A stretch of 38,226 nt of DNA from Candidatus Gastranaerophilales bacterium (GCA_017467305.1 JAFTSM010000061.1:1-38226); one strand, 5' to 3'. Positions 17,499 through 26,413 are shown, counted from the first letter of the stretch. Notes: generated from the sequence alone by a model not told the origin. Numbers and translations: made by a program.

Positions 17499-18614
17499 TT
17501 ATCTTATTTGTATAGGCATAATCAGACAGATATAATCTTCTTCGCTATCTGGTTTAAATACTGTAGCTGATAAACTACCATTCAAACCAACTTTAACGTT
17601 TTTAGCATCCATTGTTTTAATAGAATCTAAAACATATTTGTAATTGAAAGCAATTGCTAATTCTTCACCAGCATATTCACAATCAATAATATCTTCTGAT
17701 GTACCTGAATTTGGTGTTTCGGCTTTTAATAATAATTTATTATCATTAAACATAAATTTAACAATACTTGTTCTATCATTTACCATTGTAGAAACTCTGT
17801 CTAGAGCAGAAATTAAATCATCTCTAGAAACTGTTGAGTTATTTGCAGTTGTTTTTGGAATTAATTGTTCATAAGGAGGATATTCACCTTCAATTAATCT
17901 TGAATTAATTGCAAAACTCATAGTTTTTAAAGTCAATTTAGACTTATCTACAATAAATACAACCTTTTCTTCTGAAATAAATGAACAAATTCTAACAAAT
18001 TCATTTAAAGTTTTAGAAGGAATAACTAATTTTGCAGATTTATCATCTTTATTTTTAATAGCTTCTATAATTCTAGTTAAACGGTTACCGTCTGTAGCAG
18101 CCATTTCCAATTTATTACCTTTAATTAAACAATATACACCAGAAATAACGTTTCTATTTTCATAATTAGCTGCTGCATAAACAGTATTTTTAATTGATTT
18201 TAAAAGAGGTTCTAATTCAATTTCAATTTCAGTACCTTCTTTAATTTCATCATCAATTTTAGGAAATTCTTGAGCTGAAATACCAATAATTTCAAATTTA
18301 GAATTACCACAAGTAATATTTACAACGTTAGTATCTTCATTTAAAGCAAATTCAACTGGTTTATCTGGTAATTTAGCAGCAATTTCTAATAACTTTTTAG
18401 CTGGAAGTGTAATTTTACCTTCTTTTTTAACAGCCACTGTAGTCTTAGCTTTAATTGATATTTCTAAATCTGTTGCACTAAGGTTAAGGACATTATTTTC
18501 TGCTTCAAATAATACATTAGCCAATACAGGTTGAACATTTCCTCTTTGAGCTGTAACTTTTTCTACTATTTTCAACTTATTCAATAAAGAATCTTTATCA
18601 ATTGTAAAAAGCAT
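17499..18614 (-). CDS. dnaN: DNA polymerase III sliding clamp (beta subunit)
   Basis: DnaN is the ring-shaped processivity clamp. The 371-residue protein begins MLFTIDKDSLLNKL and contains LSATDLEISIKA, KLLEIAAKLPD, RNVISGVYCLI, AATDGNRLTRI, RLIEGEYPPYEQLIP, and ends LIMPIQIR, close to the usual L-M-P-M/I-R end. The ATG at 18614 is preferred because aggat lies 4 bases upstream; the longer frame would begin with TTG at 18626. It heads a minus-strand operon with thrB and pgk. Immediately upstream is the probable replication origin. Confidence 0.97.
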   Translation of the reverse strand: MLFTIDKDSLLNKLKIVEKVTAQRGNVQPVLANVLFEAENNVLNLSATDLEISIKAKTTVAVKKEGKITLPAKKLLEIAAKLPDKPVEFALNEDTNVVNITCGNSKFEIIGISAQEFPKIDDEIKEGTEIEIELEPLLKSIKNTVYAAANYENRNVISGVYCLIKGNKLEMAATDGNRLTRIIEAIKNKDDKSAKLVIPSKTLNEFVRICSFISEEKVVFIVDKSKLTLKTMSFAINSRLIEGEYPPYEQLIPKTTANNSTVSRDDLISALDRVSTMVNDRTSIVKFMFNDNKLLLKAETPNSGTSEDIIDCEYAGEELAIAFNYKYVLDSIKTMDAKNVKVGLNGSLSATVFKPDSEEDYICLIMPIQIR

Positions 18615-18629
18615 ATTTATCCTCAATAT

Positions 18630-19200
18630 ATTTTGTGCACTATTATATTATATAGGAAAAACATGAAAAAATTAAATTTTTCTTTTTTATATGATTTATA
18701 TTTACTTTTTAATTTATTAATCATTATTTATTAATTAATTTAAAAAAAATAATAATAGTAATAATAAGCATTAATATAGATTGTAGAAAACCACCTATAA
18801 TATTTATAATTATTGATTTTTAACTTGTAGAAAACTTGTATATATCCTTGTAAAAAGAATTATAATTTTTATACAATTTTGAACAGAAATTTTAATTTAA
18901 ATAATAATTTAAAATTTTTATAAAAAGTTTTATACAAATAGATAAAGTTTTGAACAAGTTTTTCTAATAGTTTTCTACAAGTTATCTACAAGTTTTGTTT
19001 AAAACTATTTGTAAATTTTTAATACAAAAAAGTCATGTAAACATGCTTATTTATTACCTTTTGGCATGCTCATAAAATTGTGATTTTATAACTTTTAAAA
19101 ATAAATGCAACACATGCCTGTTCAAAACTTTTAGTAAATTTACAAATAAAATTAATATTTATTGTAGTTAGCTTTTTAATTTTATATAATAATTACTATT
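18630..19200. other. Probable chromosomal origin region (oriC) next to dnaN
   Basis: This 600-base gap has no gene, is extremely AT-rich and carries a 9-mer TTWTNNACA at least eight times. Minus-strand copies are at 18782-18790 and 18826-18834 (TTTTCTACA) and 19119-19127 (TTTTGAACA). Plus-strand copies are at 18877, 18928 (TTTTATACA), 18948, 18971 (TTTTCTACA) and 18982 (TTATCTACA). TTTTCTACA differs by one base from the cyanobacterial DnaA box TTTTCCACA. Most genes left of it run on the minus strand and most to its right on the plus strand. A further cluster of catg/gcatg words lies at 19034-19118. Cyanobacterial oriC is also beside dnaN. Function is inferred. Confidence 0.6.
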
Positions 19201-19217
19201 AAAGTAAAAGGATTTAT

Positions 19218-19632
19218 ATGACTTTAAATACTGAATATTTAAAAAGATGTATAGAAATATTAGAGCGTTCTTACACTTTAATAAAAACAGTTGAAGAAAA
19301 TACTATAGATTATGAAATGTATAGAAATTCACTTGTTAAAAGTTTTTAAATGACCTTAGAGCAAGCTGGTAAGCTGTTAAAGAAAAGAATAACTCCTTTT
19401 TTTTGCTACTAAAAAAGAGGTAGATTCTCTTACTTTTAAAGATTTATTTAGATATGCTACAAAATTTTCTTTATTGAATGAAGAAGAAATAAAAAGGTGG
19501 TTTATCTATAGAGATAATAGAAAAAATACTGCTCACTATTATGGTAGAGCTTTTGCAGAAAAAACTTTAAAATTAATTGATAATTTTATTACTGATACTT
19601 ATAGATTAAAAAATATAATAGAAAATGAATAA
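19218..19632 (+). pseudogene. Broken hepT-like HEPN toxin gene (nonsense plus frameshift)
   Basis: The frame starts at an ATG with aaaagga upstream and reads well as an HI0074/HepT-type HEPN protein, but it is interrupted twice. A TAA at 19347-19349 stands where a sense codon is expected. A run of eight T at 19397-19404 shifts the frame; seven T would restore reading into FATKKEVDSL. The restored product would be about 137 residues. The downstream part keeps the HEPN motif R-x4-H-x-Y (RKNTAHYY), which is the ribonuclease site and AMPylated tyrosine in HepT. The frame ends inside the ATG region of the mntA-like gene (8-base overlap), the usual operon layout. Sequencing error in the T run is possible, but it would not remove the TAA. 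Confidence 0.75.
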
Positions 19633-19927
19633 ACTTTTTATTAAAGATGAATATTTAAATATATTAATAAATATTTTTGATGAATGTTGTCCTAATTCTA
19701 TAGTTTTAGCTTATGGTAGTAGATTAAAAAATGAAGCTCATGAGTTGAGTGACCTTGATTTATCAATAAAAAATTTAGATGAAAATATATGTAGTTTGAA
19801 TAAACTAAAAGAAATAATTTCAAATAGTAATATTCCTTTTATTGTTTATATAAATAATTTTGATTCAATGCCAGATTATTTTAAAGATGAAATAATTAGA
19901 AATAATGTAGTTATTTATGGTAAGTAA
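19625..19927 (+). CDS. MntA-like minimal nucleotidyltransferase (HepT/MntA antitoxin)
   Basis: The 100-residue protein is a full-length minimal nucleotidyltransferase. It has the GSx10DxD signature: G31-S32 in AYGSR, and D43-L-D45 in SDLDLSI. In characterised type VII toxin-antitoxin systems, MntA blocks the partner HepT by adding AMP to its Tyr. Its ATG lies inside the end of the broken hepT-like gene. The antitoxin frame is intact while the toxin frame is not, as expected if a toxin decays first. The family call is good; the actual target is inference. Confidence 0.85.
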   Translation: MNKLFIKDEYLNILINIFDECCPNSIVLAYGSRLKNEAHELSDLDLSIKNLDENICSLNKLKEIISNSNIPFIVYINNFDSMPDYFKDEIIRNNVVIYGK

Positions 19928-20006
19928 TTTTAAATGTTTTAGTCATTTGATTTTTTAATTACTAATTAGTATGATAATCATATTGTAAGTATAACTGGAG
20001 TTTTTG

Positions 20007-20882
20007 ATGTTTTTAAAAAAAGGTTTTACATTAGCAGAATTGCTAATAACAATAGCTATAATTGGTGTAGTTTCTGCTATTACAATACCAATTTTAAATA
20101 ATCATACAAATAAGTCTGAATATAGAACTGCTCTTAAAAAATCTATTTCTGCAATAAATCAAGCATTAGAATTAAGTTATGCATTAGAAGGTACTAGTGC
20201 AAATGATTATTCTTCTGCTGATTTAGTTATAGAAAATATATTTAAAAAAAGATTAAATATTTTAGATAAAAAATCTGAAAAAGATAATAAATTTACTAAT
20301 GAAGATGTTTGTTCTTCAAATAATGGGTCAAATATTTTTAAAACAACTGATGGAATAGCATATTGTTTAACAAATTGGAAAAATTCACCAGATGATGATA
20401 ATCAAACTGCTTGTGATTCTAAAAGTATGACTCCTTGTTCAGAAGATATTACAAAACCAAATATGTGGATAGATGTCAATGGTGATAAAAAGCCTAATAG
20501 AAGTACAGATAATGGTCAAAAAGTTGGCGATATATTCCCAATAATGGTTTATGATAAGAGAGCTATTCCTTTAGATATTCCTACTATTAAAATGTTGTAT
20601 GAAAGTAAAGATTTCAAAATTAATGAAAATGGTGGAGATGATAATCCTCCAAATAATAATGATAATGGTGGTAATAATTCAGAACCAGAAAATAATGTTC
20701 CACCAGAGGAGGAAGAACCAGAAGAAGAATGTGATCCAAATGCTCATTGTGTAAAAAATCCAGTATTTGGTCCGCAGTTTCAAGTATGTAATACAACTTG
20801 TCCATATAAAAAACAATGTAAAAGTGATCCAAATCCAAATCCTTTGTTAGGTTTATTACCTTCAGGCATGACTTGTTTATAA
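20007..20882 (+). CDS. Type IV pilin-like (pseudopilin) protein
   Basis: The start is the ATG with tggag 6 bases upstream; the preceding in-frame TTG is less likely. The N-terminus MFLKKG-FTLAELL is a class III signal: cleavage by prepilin peptidase after G6, methylated F, Glu at mature position 5, then a hydrophobic helix to about residue 30. The roughly 291-residue protein has several Cys and, at about 152-190, the motif MWIDVNGDKKPN...GDIFPIMVYDKR. The C-terminal third is an Asn/Asp/Pro/Glu-rich linker (about 210-245) followed by a Cys-rich tail with CVKNP, CNTTCPYKKQC and CL. It probably belongs to a type IV pilus or type II secretion pseudopilus encoded elsewhere. Confidence 0.85.
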   Translation: MFLKKGFTLAELLITIAIIGVVSAITIPILNNHTNKSEYRTALKKSISAINQALELSYALEGTSANDYSSADLVIENIFKKRLNILDKKSEKDNKFTNEDVCSSNNGSNIFKTTDGIAYCLTNWKNSPDDDNQTACDSKSMTPCSEDITKPNMWIDVNGDKKPNRSTDNGQKVGDIFPIMVYDKRAIPLDIPTIKMLYESKDFKINENGGDDNPPNNNDNGGNNSEPENNVPPEEEEPEEECDPNAHCVKNPVFGPQFQVCNTTCPYKKQCKSDPNPNPLLGLLPSGMTCL

Positions 20883-20895
20883 TTTATAAAAATAT

Positions 20896-20927
20896 AAAAA
20901 AGAGTAAGATTATTTCTTACTCTTTTT
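20896..20927. terminator. Bidirectional terminator between convergent genes
   Basis: aaaaagagtaaga pairs with tcttactctttttt around a short AT loop, with A-rich and T-rich flanks on each side. It ends the pilin-like gene on the plus strand and overlaps the stop region of the minus-strand gene at 20926. Confidence 0.85.
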
Positions 20928-21222
20928 ATTTATTAAAATCATTAGAGTTTTTATCGTGCAAAAATTTAGCCATTTTATATTGTTCAAAACTTAACGCAAA
21001 GTTATACAAAGCATTCATTAATGTTCTACCAGTTTCACTTTTTGCTATTATTAGTGTTTTTTCATTATTATTTTTAGCAAAATATAATTCAGTCTTTAAA
21101 ATATTATCAACTTTATCTAATGAAGGACGCATTAACCTTTCTATTATCCATTCATTTAAAAGATTAACTGAATTTTTTTCTTTATTTTCTTGTAAATATT
21201 TAGAAAATTCTTTCAATATCAT
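20926..21222 (-). CDS. Small hypothetical protein
   Basis: The 98-residue, mostly helical, highly charged protein begins MILKEFSKYLQENKEK. No domain is recognised. There is no strong Shine-Dalgarno site. It lies 18 bases after the GNAT-like gene on the same strand and is probably co-transcribed, perhaps translationally coupled. It has no signal peptide or membrane segment. It ends at a clear terminator, which supports a real transcription unit. Confidence 0.55.
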   Translation of the reverse strand: MILKEFSKYLQENKEKNSVNLLNEWIIERLMRPSLDKVDNILKTELYFAKNNNEKTLIIAKSETGRTLMNALYNFALSFEQYKMAKFLHDKNSNDFNK

Positions 21223-21240
21223 AGATAAATTATAGATTTA

Positions 21241-21873
21241 TCAAGCTTTTAAATCAACGATAGGTGATTGAGTTTCTTTTTGAGTTTGTTTAATAAATTT
21301 TTTAATATGCCTTTTATCTAATTTAAAAGTATCATCTAAATAATGAATAAAACCACATTTATCTGTATAAAAATCTTCAGCTTCTGTTGTTGAATTATCA
21401 ATAACTAAAGCATTATTTCCTTCTTGCAAAGTTATTTTTCCTAATGAAGCAAGCATTGTAGAACCAATAAATCTATGATTACAATTTTGACTTTCTAAAT
21501 AATCTAATTTTAAGGAAGAATCTCTATTTTGGGCTTGGCAAATACCAACTGTTTTACCGTCTTCTAATTGCATAACAAAAAATCTTTTTTCATAATCATT
21601 TTTTGAATAAGGTTCTTTTCTAAATTTTGTTCTTTTTAGAAGTGGATTTTCTTTAAATAATTCGTTAAGCTTAAATTTTTTATCCATATTTTTAATAATA
21701 GAATTTGAAAAATACCATTGATTACCACTAAAAACCATTTCTAAAATATCTTGTTCATCTTTGCAATCATATTCATACAAAGTAGCAGGTACAAAGTTAC
21801 CTGTGGTTTTATCTTGTACTTGGCAAGTTGTTAATGGGATTTTTTTACCGAAAGAGATATTGTTATTTATCAT
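21241..21873 (-). CDS. GNAT-fold-like protein with N-terminal ISFGK motif
   Basis: The 210-residue protein begins MINNNISFGKKIPL. The middle and C-terminal parts resemble an N-acetyltransferase fold by eye: a beta strand FFVMQLEDGKTVGICQAQ, then HRFIGSTMLASLGKITLQEG, then ALVIDNST...EDFYTDKCGFIHY, which is the usual GNAT ending (A-x-x-F-Y-x-K-x-G-F). The classical acetyl-CoA loop Q/RxxGxG/A is not plain, so activity is uncertain. It is the first gene of a two-gene minus-strand unit. The FG motif is shared with other local proteins. Confidence 0.65.
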   Translation of the reverse strand: MINNNISFGKKIPLTTCQVQDKTTGNFVPATLYEYDCKDEQDILEMVFSGNQWYFSNSIIKNMDKKFKLNELFKENPLLKRTKFRKEPYSKNDYEKRFFVMQLEDGKTVGICQAQNRDSSLKLDYLESQNCNHRFIGSTMLASLGKITLQEGNNALVIDNSTTEAEDFYTDKCGFIHYLDDTFKLDKRHIKKFIKQTQKETQSPIVDLKA

Positions 21874-21958
21874 ATTAATTTACTTACTTTCGAGTCTATA
21901 AAAACAACTGATTAAAAAAATTGCTAATTTGCTTTATAATTGTAAATAGAGGTGTAAT

Positions 21959-23035
21959 ATGTCGGTTAAAGTTAGTATTATTTTAGCAGTTTATAACGTA
22001 GAAAAATATATAAGACAAACGCTTGATAGTGTTGTTAATCAAACTTTTAAAAATATTGAAATTATAGTTGTTGATAATAAATCTACTGATAAAACTTTAG
22101 AAATTGTTAATGAGTACGCTAAAAATGATAGTAGATTTGTAATTTATAAAAATAGTTCTAACTTAAAACAAGGTATTGCACGTAATTTGGGTGTTCAAAT
22201 GGCACGTGGCGAATATATTTTCTTCATTGATGGTGATGATTATATGGAGCTTGATGCTATTAAAAAACTTTATAATAGAATTACAGAAACAGATGCTGAT
22301 ATTACACTTTGCACTTGGAATCAATTTGATGATTTAACTGGTAAAATAGATAAAAATCACGTTTACGCTAAATTAAAACAAATTCCAACAGAATTTGATG
22401 ATAAAACCTTTAATTGGCGTGATATAAAATATAGCGTTTTTTGGCAAACTAGCGTGCCTTGGGATAAAATGTATAAACGTGAATTTTTAGTTAAAAAAGA
22501 TGTTAAATTCCCAGGTGGTATTTTCTTTGAAGATAATGTTTTTGTTTATGATGCATTATTTAAAGCTGAAAAAATGTCAATTTTAAGAGAAGATTTAATA
22601 TATTATCGTTGCAATAGAAAAAATGCTGTAACTAACTCTAGAAACCATATTTTCTTTGATTATTTTAAAATTTTTAATTTAATTGGTGATAATCTTAAAA
22701 AAATAGGTTTATTTGATGAAATGAAATACTACTATTGGGATTATAAAGTAATAACTCTTTATTGGTGGTTTATGAAAGTTAGGCTTCCATATAAAAGAAA
22801 ATTTTTTAATATGATGAAGTATGATTTTAAACACCTTGATATGGAAGAAAAAGATAAAGAATTTGTTAGAAATAGAACTCTATTTTTAATAAATAGATTT
22901 ACTAAAATGCCATTCTTTATTTATTATCCAGTATTTTTCTTCTTTGATAAGATTTTTAGAATAGAACGTGGCAAAAATAATTATGCAGTTATATTCTTAT
23001 CAACATTTGAAAAATGGTATGAATATAAAAAATAA
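21959..23035 (+). CDS. Family 2 glycosyltransferase
   Basis: The 358-residue protein starts with the GT-A fold: VSIILAVYNVEKYIRQTLDSV, IIVVDNKSTDKTLEI, ARNLGVQMARGEYIFFIDGDDYMELDAI. The DGDD segment supplies the metal-binding DxD. It is likely a nucleotide-sugar transferase for surface polysaccharide or glycan; donor and acceptor cannot be read. The basic, aromatic C-terminus (FFIYYPVFFFFDKIFR) may touch the membrane. A TATAAT hexamer at 21935-21940 and gaggtg just before the ATG imply a very short leader. Confidence 0.9.
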   Translation: MSVKVSIILAVYNVEKYIRQTLDSVVNQTFKNIEIIVVDNKSTDKTLEIVNEYAKNDSRFVIYKNSSNLKQGIARNLGVQMARGEYIFFIDGDDYMELDAIKKLYNRITETDADITLCTWNQFDDLTGKIDKNHVYAKLKQIPTEFDDKTFNWRDIKYSVFWQTSVPWDKMYKREFLVKKDVKFPGGIFFEDNVFVYDALFKAEKMSILREDLIYYRCNRKNAVTNSRNHIFFDYFKIFNLIGDNLKKIGLFDEMKYYYWDYKVITLYWWFMKVRLPYKRKFFNMMKYDFKHLDMEEKDKEFVRNRTLFLINRFTKMPFFIYYPVFFFFDKIFRIERGKNNYAVIFLSTFEKWYEYKK

Positions 23036-23052
23036 TTTTTAAAATAATTTTA

Positions 23053-23083
23053 CTGGATAGCTACGCCTACGGCTTGCTATGAC
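23053..23083 (-). repeat. Degenerate GTCAT...CCAG-type intergenic repeat
   Basis: On the minus strand it starts gtcatagcaagccgtaggcg and ends tagctatccag. It shares the ends of the GTCATTGCGAG...AATCCAG repeat and can fold as a hairpin around gccgtaggc. It fills the 57-base gap between convergent glycosyltransferase and M48 peptidase genes and is the only terminator-like structure there. Confidence 0.6.
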
Positions 23084-23092
23084 GTATTTTAA

Positions 23093-24304
23093 TTATAATC
23101 CTAAATCTTTCATTTGATTTAATATGTGTTTATTGTTTTTATTAATAGAATAAGCTTTATTAATGTTATTTTTTGCTTTTTCTAAAAATCTTTCTTTATT
23201 CGTTAATTTGTAATTATATTCTGCAATATAAGACAGATATAGGTATGAAACAAAGTCATTTTTATTTATTTGAGTCAGTTTTTTAAAGTATTTAGAAGCT
23301 TTTTTCATTTCTTTATTTTTGTATGCCATATATGCAACACGTTTATAAACTTCTTCTACAGTTTCTGCTTTATAGTAATCTTCTCTTTCTTTTAGTTCAT
23401 TTCTTATAATAACAAATGATTTTCTATTACTAGATTTATCACATTTTAAAACTTTAGAATTAATTATGTTATATTTACCTTGTTTAATTAATTCATCAAT
23501 TAAAAAATAACGTGTATTTTCTTCAAAATTAGCAACTCTTTTTTCTCCAGTAGGATGTTTATGACCATAATCAATGTTGTAAAAATCTAATGTATTAATA
23601 ACTGATAACATTTCTTTAGCTTTATTTAAATCAAAACCAGCTCTTGTTATTAATTTAGCTGCTTCAATATCTGCTGCTAATTCAGCTTCCCTACAGCGTT
23701 TCCAATATACTTCAGTTATATAAAAAGTGTTACTTTCTAATTTAGATAATCTTTCTTGATGGCCAAGAACAGAATGTGCTATTTCGTGTGCTATAACTAA
23801 AGCCATAGCATCATCATTACCTTTAAATGTATCAATTAAACCAGAATGTAAAGTAATACAATTAAGTTCACTCAAATTTGCATTAAACTCTTTTGTTCTA
23901 TCTACATATATTCGCCAATTAACAAAATCAAGATTATTAGCTCTTATTATTTTTTCTGCAATTCTATATACAAAATAAAAATCATCTTGATAAGTTTTAT
24001 ATATTTTATTGCTGTAAATGTATTTTTTTACTTTATCTAATTCAAGCTCATCTTTTTTTAATTTTTCATTATATTTATAAAGAACTTTTTCATCATAACC
24101 ATCAAGTTTTAATTGAATTGGGTCTTTTAATTTAATTTTATTATCTATATTGTTTTTGTTTGAATATTCTGCAAAATATTGTTCAACAGAACTATATTTT
24201 TCTGCTCGTTTCATTTCTTTTGCGTGAATATTTATGTAATCTTTTGCAAAAGCAACTGGATTAATAAATAAACAGAATATAAGTAATAATAAAATTGTTC
24301 TCAT
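23093..24304 (-). CDS. M48-family zinc metalloprotease with signal peptide
   Basis: The 403-residue protein has an N-terminal signal peptide (hydrophobic ILLLLIFCLFINPVAFA) and should act in the periplasm or at the membrane. The zinc motif HEIAH is at 173-177 in VIAHEIAHSVLGH, and the third ligand is the Glu of the EAELAADIEA segment. The C-terminal part (about 300-400) is helical and looks like TPR-type repeats, as in BepA/YfgC-type proteases that assist outer-membrane assembly. That role is inference. A strong ribosome-binding site (aggggg) precedes the ATG. Confidence 0.9.
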   Translation of the reverse strand: MRTILLLLIFCLFINPVAFAKDYINIHAKEMKRAEKYSSVEQYFAEYSNKNNIDNKIKLKDPIQLKLDGYDEKVLYKYNEKLKKDELELDKVKKYIYSNKIYKTYQDDFYFVYRIAEKIIRANNLDFVNWRIYVDRTKEFNANLSELNCITLHSGLIDTFKGNDDAMALVIAHEIAHSVLGHQERLSKLESNTFYITEVYWKRCREAELAADIEAAKLITRAGFDLNKAKEMLSVINTLDFYNIDYGHKHPTGEKRVANFEENTRYFLIDELIKQGKYNIINSKVLKCDKSSNRKSFVIIRNELKEREDYYKAETVEEVYKRVAYMAYKNKEMKKASKYFKKLTQINKNDFVSYLYLSYIAEYNYKLTNKERFLEKAKNNINKAYSINKNNKHILNQMKDLGL

Positions 24305-24374
24305 AAAAGCCCCCTATATTTAATAATGATAATAGTTTTTTATGTAATGTTCAACTTTAAATATTTATTAAAAA

Positions 24375-24403
24375 TTGGTTTTTGATAAATTCTAAATTAT
24401 AAT
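24375..24403 (+). promoter_or_regulatory. Promoter of ruvC, probably giving a leaderless transcript
   Basis: TTGGTT at 24375-24380 and TATAAT at 24398-24403 are 17 bases apart. The ruvC ATG begins 7 bases after the -10 hexamer, just where transcription should start. No Shine-Dalgarno site fits in the remaining six bases. Confidence 0.5.
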
Positions 24404-24409
24404 TAAAGA

Positions 24410-24895
24410 ATGAGAATATTAGGTATTGACCCAGGACTAGCTATTGTTGGTTACTCGGTTTTAGATATAGAAAAAGAAGACAATATACTTATTTCATCAG
24501 GTTCTATTCAGACAGATAAAAATAAATCTGATGCTGAAAGGCTTTTTGAAATAATGACTGATATGCAAACTATTATTGATAAATATAAACCAGATGTTGC
24601 GAGTGTTGAAAAATTATTCTATTTTAAAAACCAAAAAACAATTATTCCAGTTGCAGAAGCTCGTGGTGTAATCCTTGCTATGCTTCAAAAAAATAATATT
24701 AAAATTGCAGAGTTTACACCTATAGAAGTTAAACAAATGATTACTGGTTATGGTCGTGCTAGTAAAGATGAGGTTGCTAAGATAGTTCAAATGTCTATAA
24801 AATATAATAAGTTACCAAAACTGGATGATACTTTAGACTCTATTGCGATTGCACTATGTTATTCTCGTACTAATATGATAACTGGGAGATGTTAA
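24410..24895 (+). CDS. ruvC: Holliday junction endonuclease RuvC
   Basis: RuvC cuts Holliday junctions as a dimer with RuvAB. The 161-residue protein begins MRILGIDPGLAIVGYSVLD. The catalytic acids fit: D7, E67 in SVEKLF, and D140 and D143 in LDDTLDSIAIALCY. KNQKTIIPVAEARGVIL also matches the family. ruvA and ruvB are not in the window. Its stop overlaps the next gene's start (TAATG). Confidence 0.96.
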   Translation: MRILGIDPGLAIVGYSVLDIEKEDNILISSGSIQTDKNKSDAERLFEIMTDMQTIIDKYKPDVASVEKLFYFKNQKTIIPVAEARGVILAMLQKNNIKIAEFTPIEVKQMITGYGRASKDEVAKIVQMSIKYNKLPKLDDTLDSIAIALCYSRTNMITGRC

Positions 24896-25332
24896 TGATT
24901 AGTAAACCGTTATTTAGAATAATAGCTTTATGTTCATTTATTATTGGTGCTATTTTAGGTGTTTTTCCTTTAATTCCGGCATTAATAGGAATATCATTTT
25001 TCCTTTTAATGTTTGGTGTTGCGCCATTTATGCTAATTTATCTTAGAAAATTAAACATTTTAAAAAGTATTGAAATTGAAGAAAGTCTTGTAATTGGTTC
25101 TATCTCTGGTGCTGTTGCATTATTAGGTTTTGCTACTATTTATTTTCCAATAGCTTTTATTCTTCAATTAATATTTAAAATACAATCTTTCATTTGGATA
25201 AAAGTTTTATTTGTTAATATTGGATTTTTAATTCCAATGGTTATATTAATAGCGCTTACAAGTGCTTTATTAAATGCGTTTTCAGGATTTTTGACAGCGT
25301 ATTTTTATCAGTCTTTTCAAGCTAAAAAGTAG
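24895..25332 (+). CDS. Small polytopic membrane protein
   Basis: The 145-residue protein overlaps the ruvC stop (TAATG). The ATG at 24895 is chosen because gggag lies 6 bases upstream; the earlier in-frame ATG at 24889 is too close to it. Hydrophobic stretches at about 6-50 (probably two helices), 65-90 and 100-140 suggest four membrane segments with Gly-rich helices. No family is recognised. It probably belongs to a ruvC-mtnA transcription unit. Confidence 0.8.
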   Translation: MISKPLFRIIALCSFIIGAILGVFPLIPALIGISFFLLMFGVAPFMLIYLRKLNILKSIEIEESLVIGSISGAVALLGFATIYFPIAFILQLIFKIQSFIWIKVLFVNIGFLIPMVILIALTSALLNAFSGFLTAYFYQSFQAKK

Positions 25333-25340
25333 AGGTTATT

Positions 25341-26399
25341 ATGGCATTTGAATCAAAAATTAAAACTATAGAGTGGGTAGATAATGTTTCTAGAATGATA
25401 GACCAAACAATATTGCCTTATGAATTTAAAACGGTTGATGTTAAAACAGCAGAAGAAATGTATTTTGCAATAAAAGATATGATAGTTCGTGGTGCGCCAG
25501 CTATCGGTATTGCAGGGGCTCATGGTGTATCTTTAGCTGCTATTGAACTAGCAAACACAACAACTGATAAAGTAGAATTTCTTAAAAAATTAAATGAAAA
25601 AGCAGAATATTTAAAATCATCACGTCCTACGGCTGTTAATCTTATGTGGGCTGTTGATAAGCAAATGGAGTTAGCTAATTCTATTAATGGCTATGTAGAA
25701 GATATTAAAAATGCTTTAGTAAAAAATGGCGTAAAGCTTGAAAATGAAGATATTGAAATAAATAAAAAAATGGGTGATTATGGTGCAGAAGTTGTTCCAA
25801 AAGGTGCAACTATTTTAACTCACTGTAATGCTGGTGCATTAGCAACAGTTGGTTATGGTACAGCACTTGGTGTTATTAGAAGTGCTTATGCTAAAGACCC
25901 TACAATTAAAGTTTTTGCAGATGAAACTCGTCCACGCCAACAAGGTGCAAGACTTACTACTTGGGAATTGACTCAAGACGGTATTCCTACAACATTAATC
26001 ACTGATGGAATGTGCTCTTATTTTATGTCAAAAGGTATGATTGATATGGTAGTTGTCGGTGCAGATAGAATTGCAGCAAATGGTGATACTGCAAATAAAA
26101 TTGGTACTTATACAGTAGCTATTGCAGCAAAATATCACAATGTTCCATTCTATATTGCAGCACCACTTTCAACTATTGATACTTCAATAAAATCTGGCAA
26201 AGAAATTCCTATTGAAGAACGTTCACATGAAGAAGTTACTCATATTAATGGTGACTGGGTTTGTGCTAAAGAAGTTAATGTTATAAATCCTGGTTTTGAT
26301 GTAACTCCGCATGAATTAATTACTGGTATTATTACAGAAAAAGGTATCTTAAAACCTAACTTTGAAGAGTCAATAAAAAAAGCTTTTGAAGAGAAATAG
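25341..26399 (+). CDS. mtnA: S-methyl-5-thioribose-1-phosphate isomerase
   Basis: MtnA turns methylthioribose-1-phosphate into methylthioribulose-1-phosphate in methionine salvage. The 352-residue protein belongs to the eIF2B-alpha/MtnA family and keeps both catalytic residues: C162 in LTHCNAGALATVGYGTALG and D242 in VVGADRIAANGDTANKIGT. RPRQQGARLTTWEL and KDMIVRGAPAIGIAGAHG also match. agaggtt precedes the ATG. No other methionine-salvage gene is in the window, so the enzyme may work with a partial pathway or on a related sugar phosphate. Confidence 0.94.
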   Translation: MAFESKIKTIEWVDNVSRMIDQTILPYEFKTVDVKTAEEMYFAIKDMIVRGAPAIGIAGAHGVSLAAIELANTTTDKVEFLKKLNEKAEYLKSSRPTAVNLMWAVDKQMELANSINGYVEDIKNALVKNGVKLENEDIEINKKMGDYGAEVVPKGATILTHCNAGALATVGYGTALGVIRSAYAKDPTIKVFADETRPRQQGARLTTWELTQDGIPTTLITDGMCSYFMSKGMIDMVVVGADRIAANGDTANKIGTYTVAIAAKYHNVPFYIAAPLSTIDTSIKSGKEIPIEERSHEEVTHINGDWVCAKEVNVINPGFDVTPHELITGIITEKGILKPNFEESIKKAFEEK

Positions 26400-26413
26400 C
26401 TTAACTTACCAAA

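Noticed and set aside
18615-18626. TTG start for dnaN, 12 bases upstream
   Set aside because: The internal ATG has aggat at the right distance and gives the family-typical N-terminus.
18630-19200. Iteron-type plasmid or phage origin
   Set aside because: No replication initiator or mobile gene is adjacent; position beside dnaN fits a chromosomal origin better.
20620-20838. His/Tyr-rich minus-strand frame
   Set aside because: It is the reverse reading of the Asn/Asp/Glu-rich linker of the pilin-like protein.
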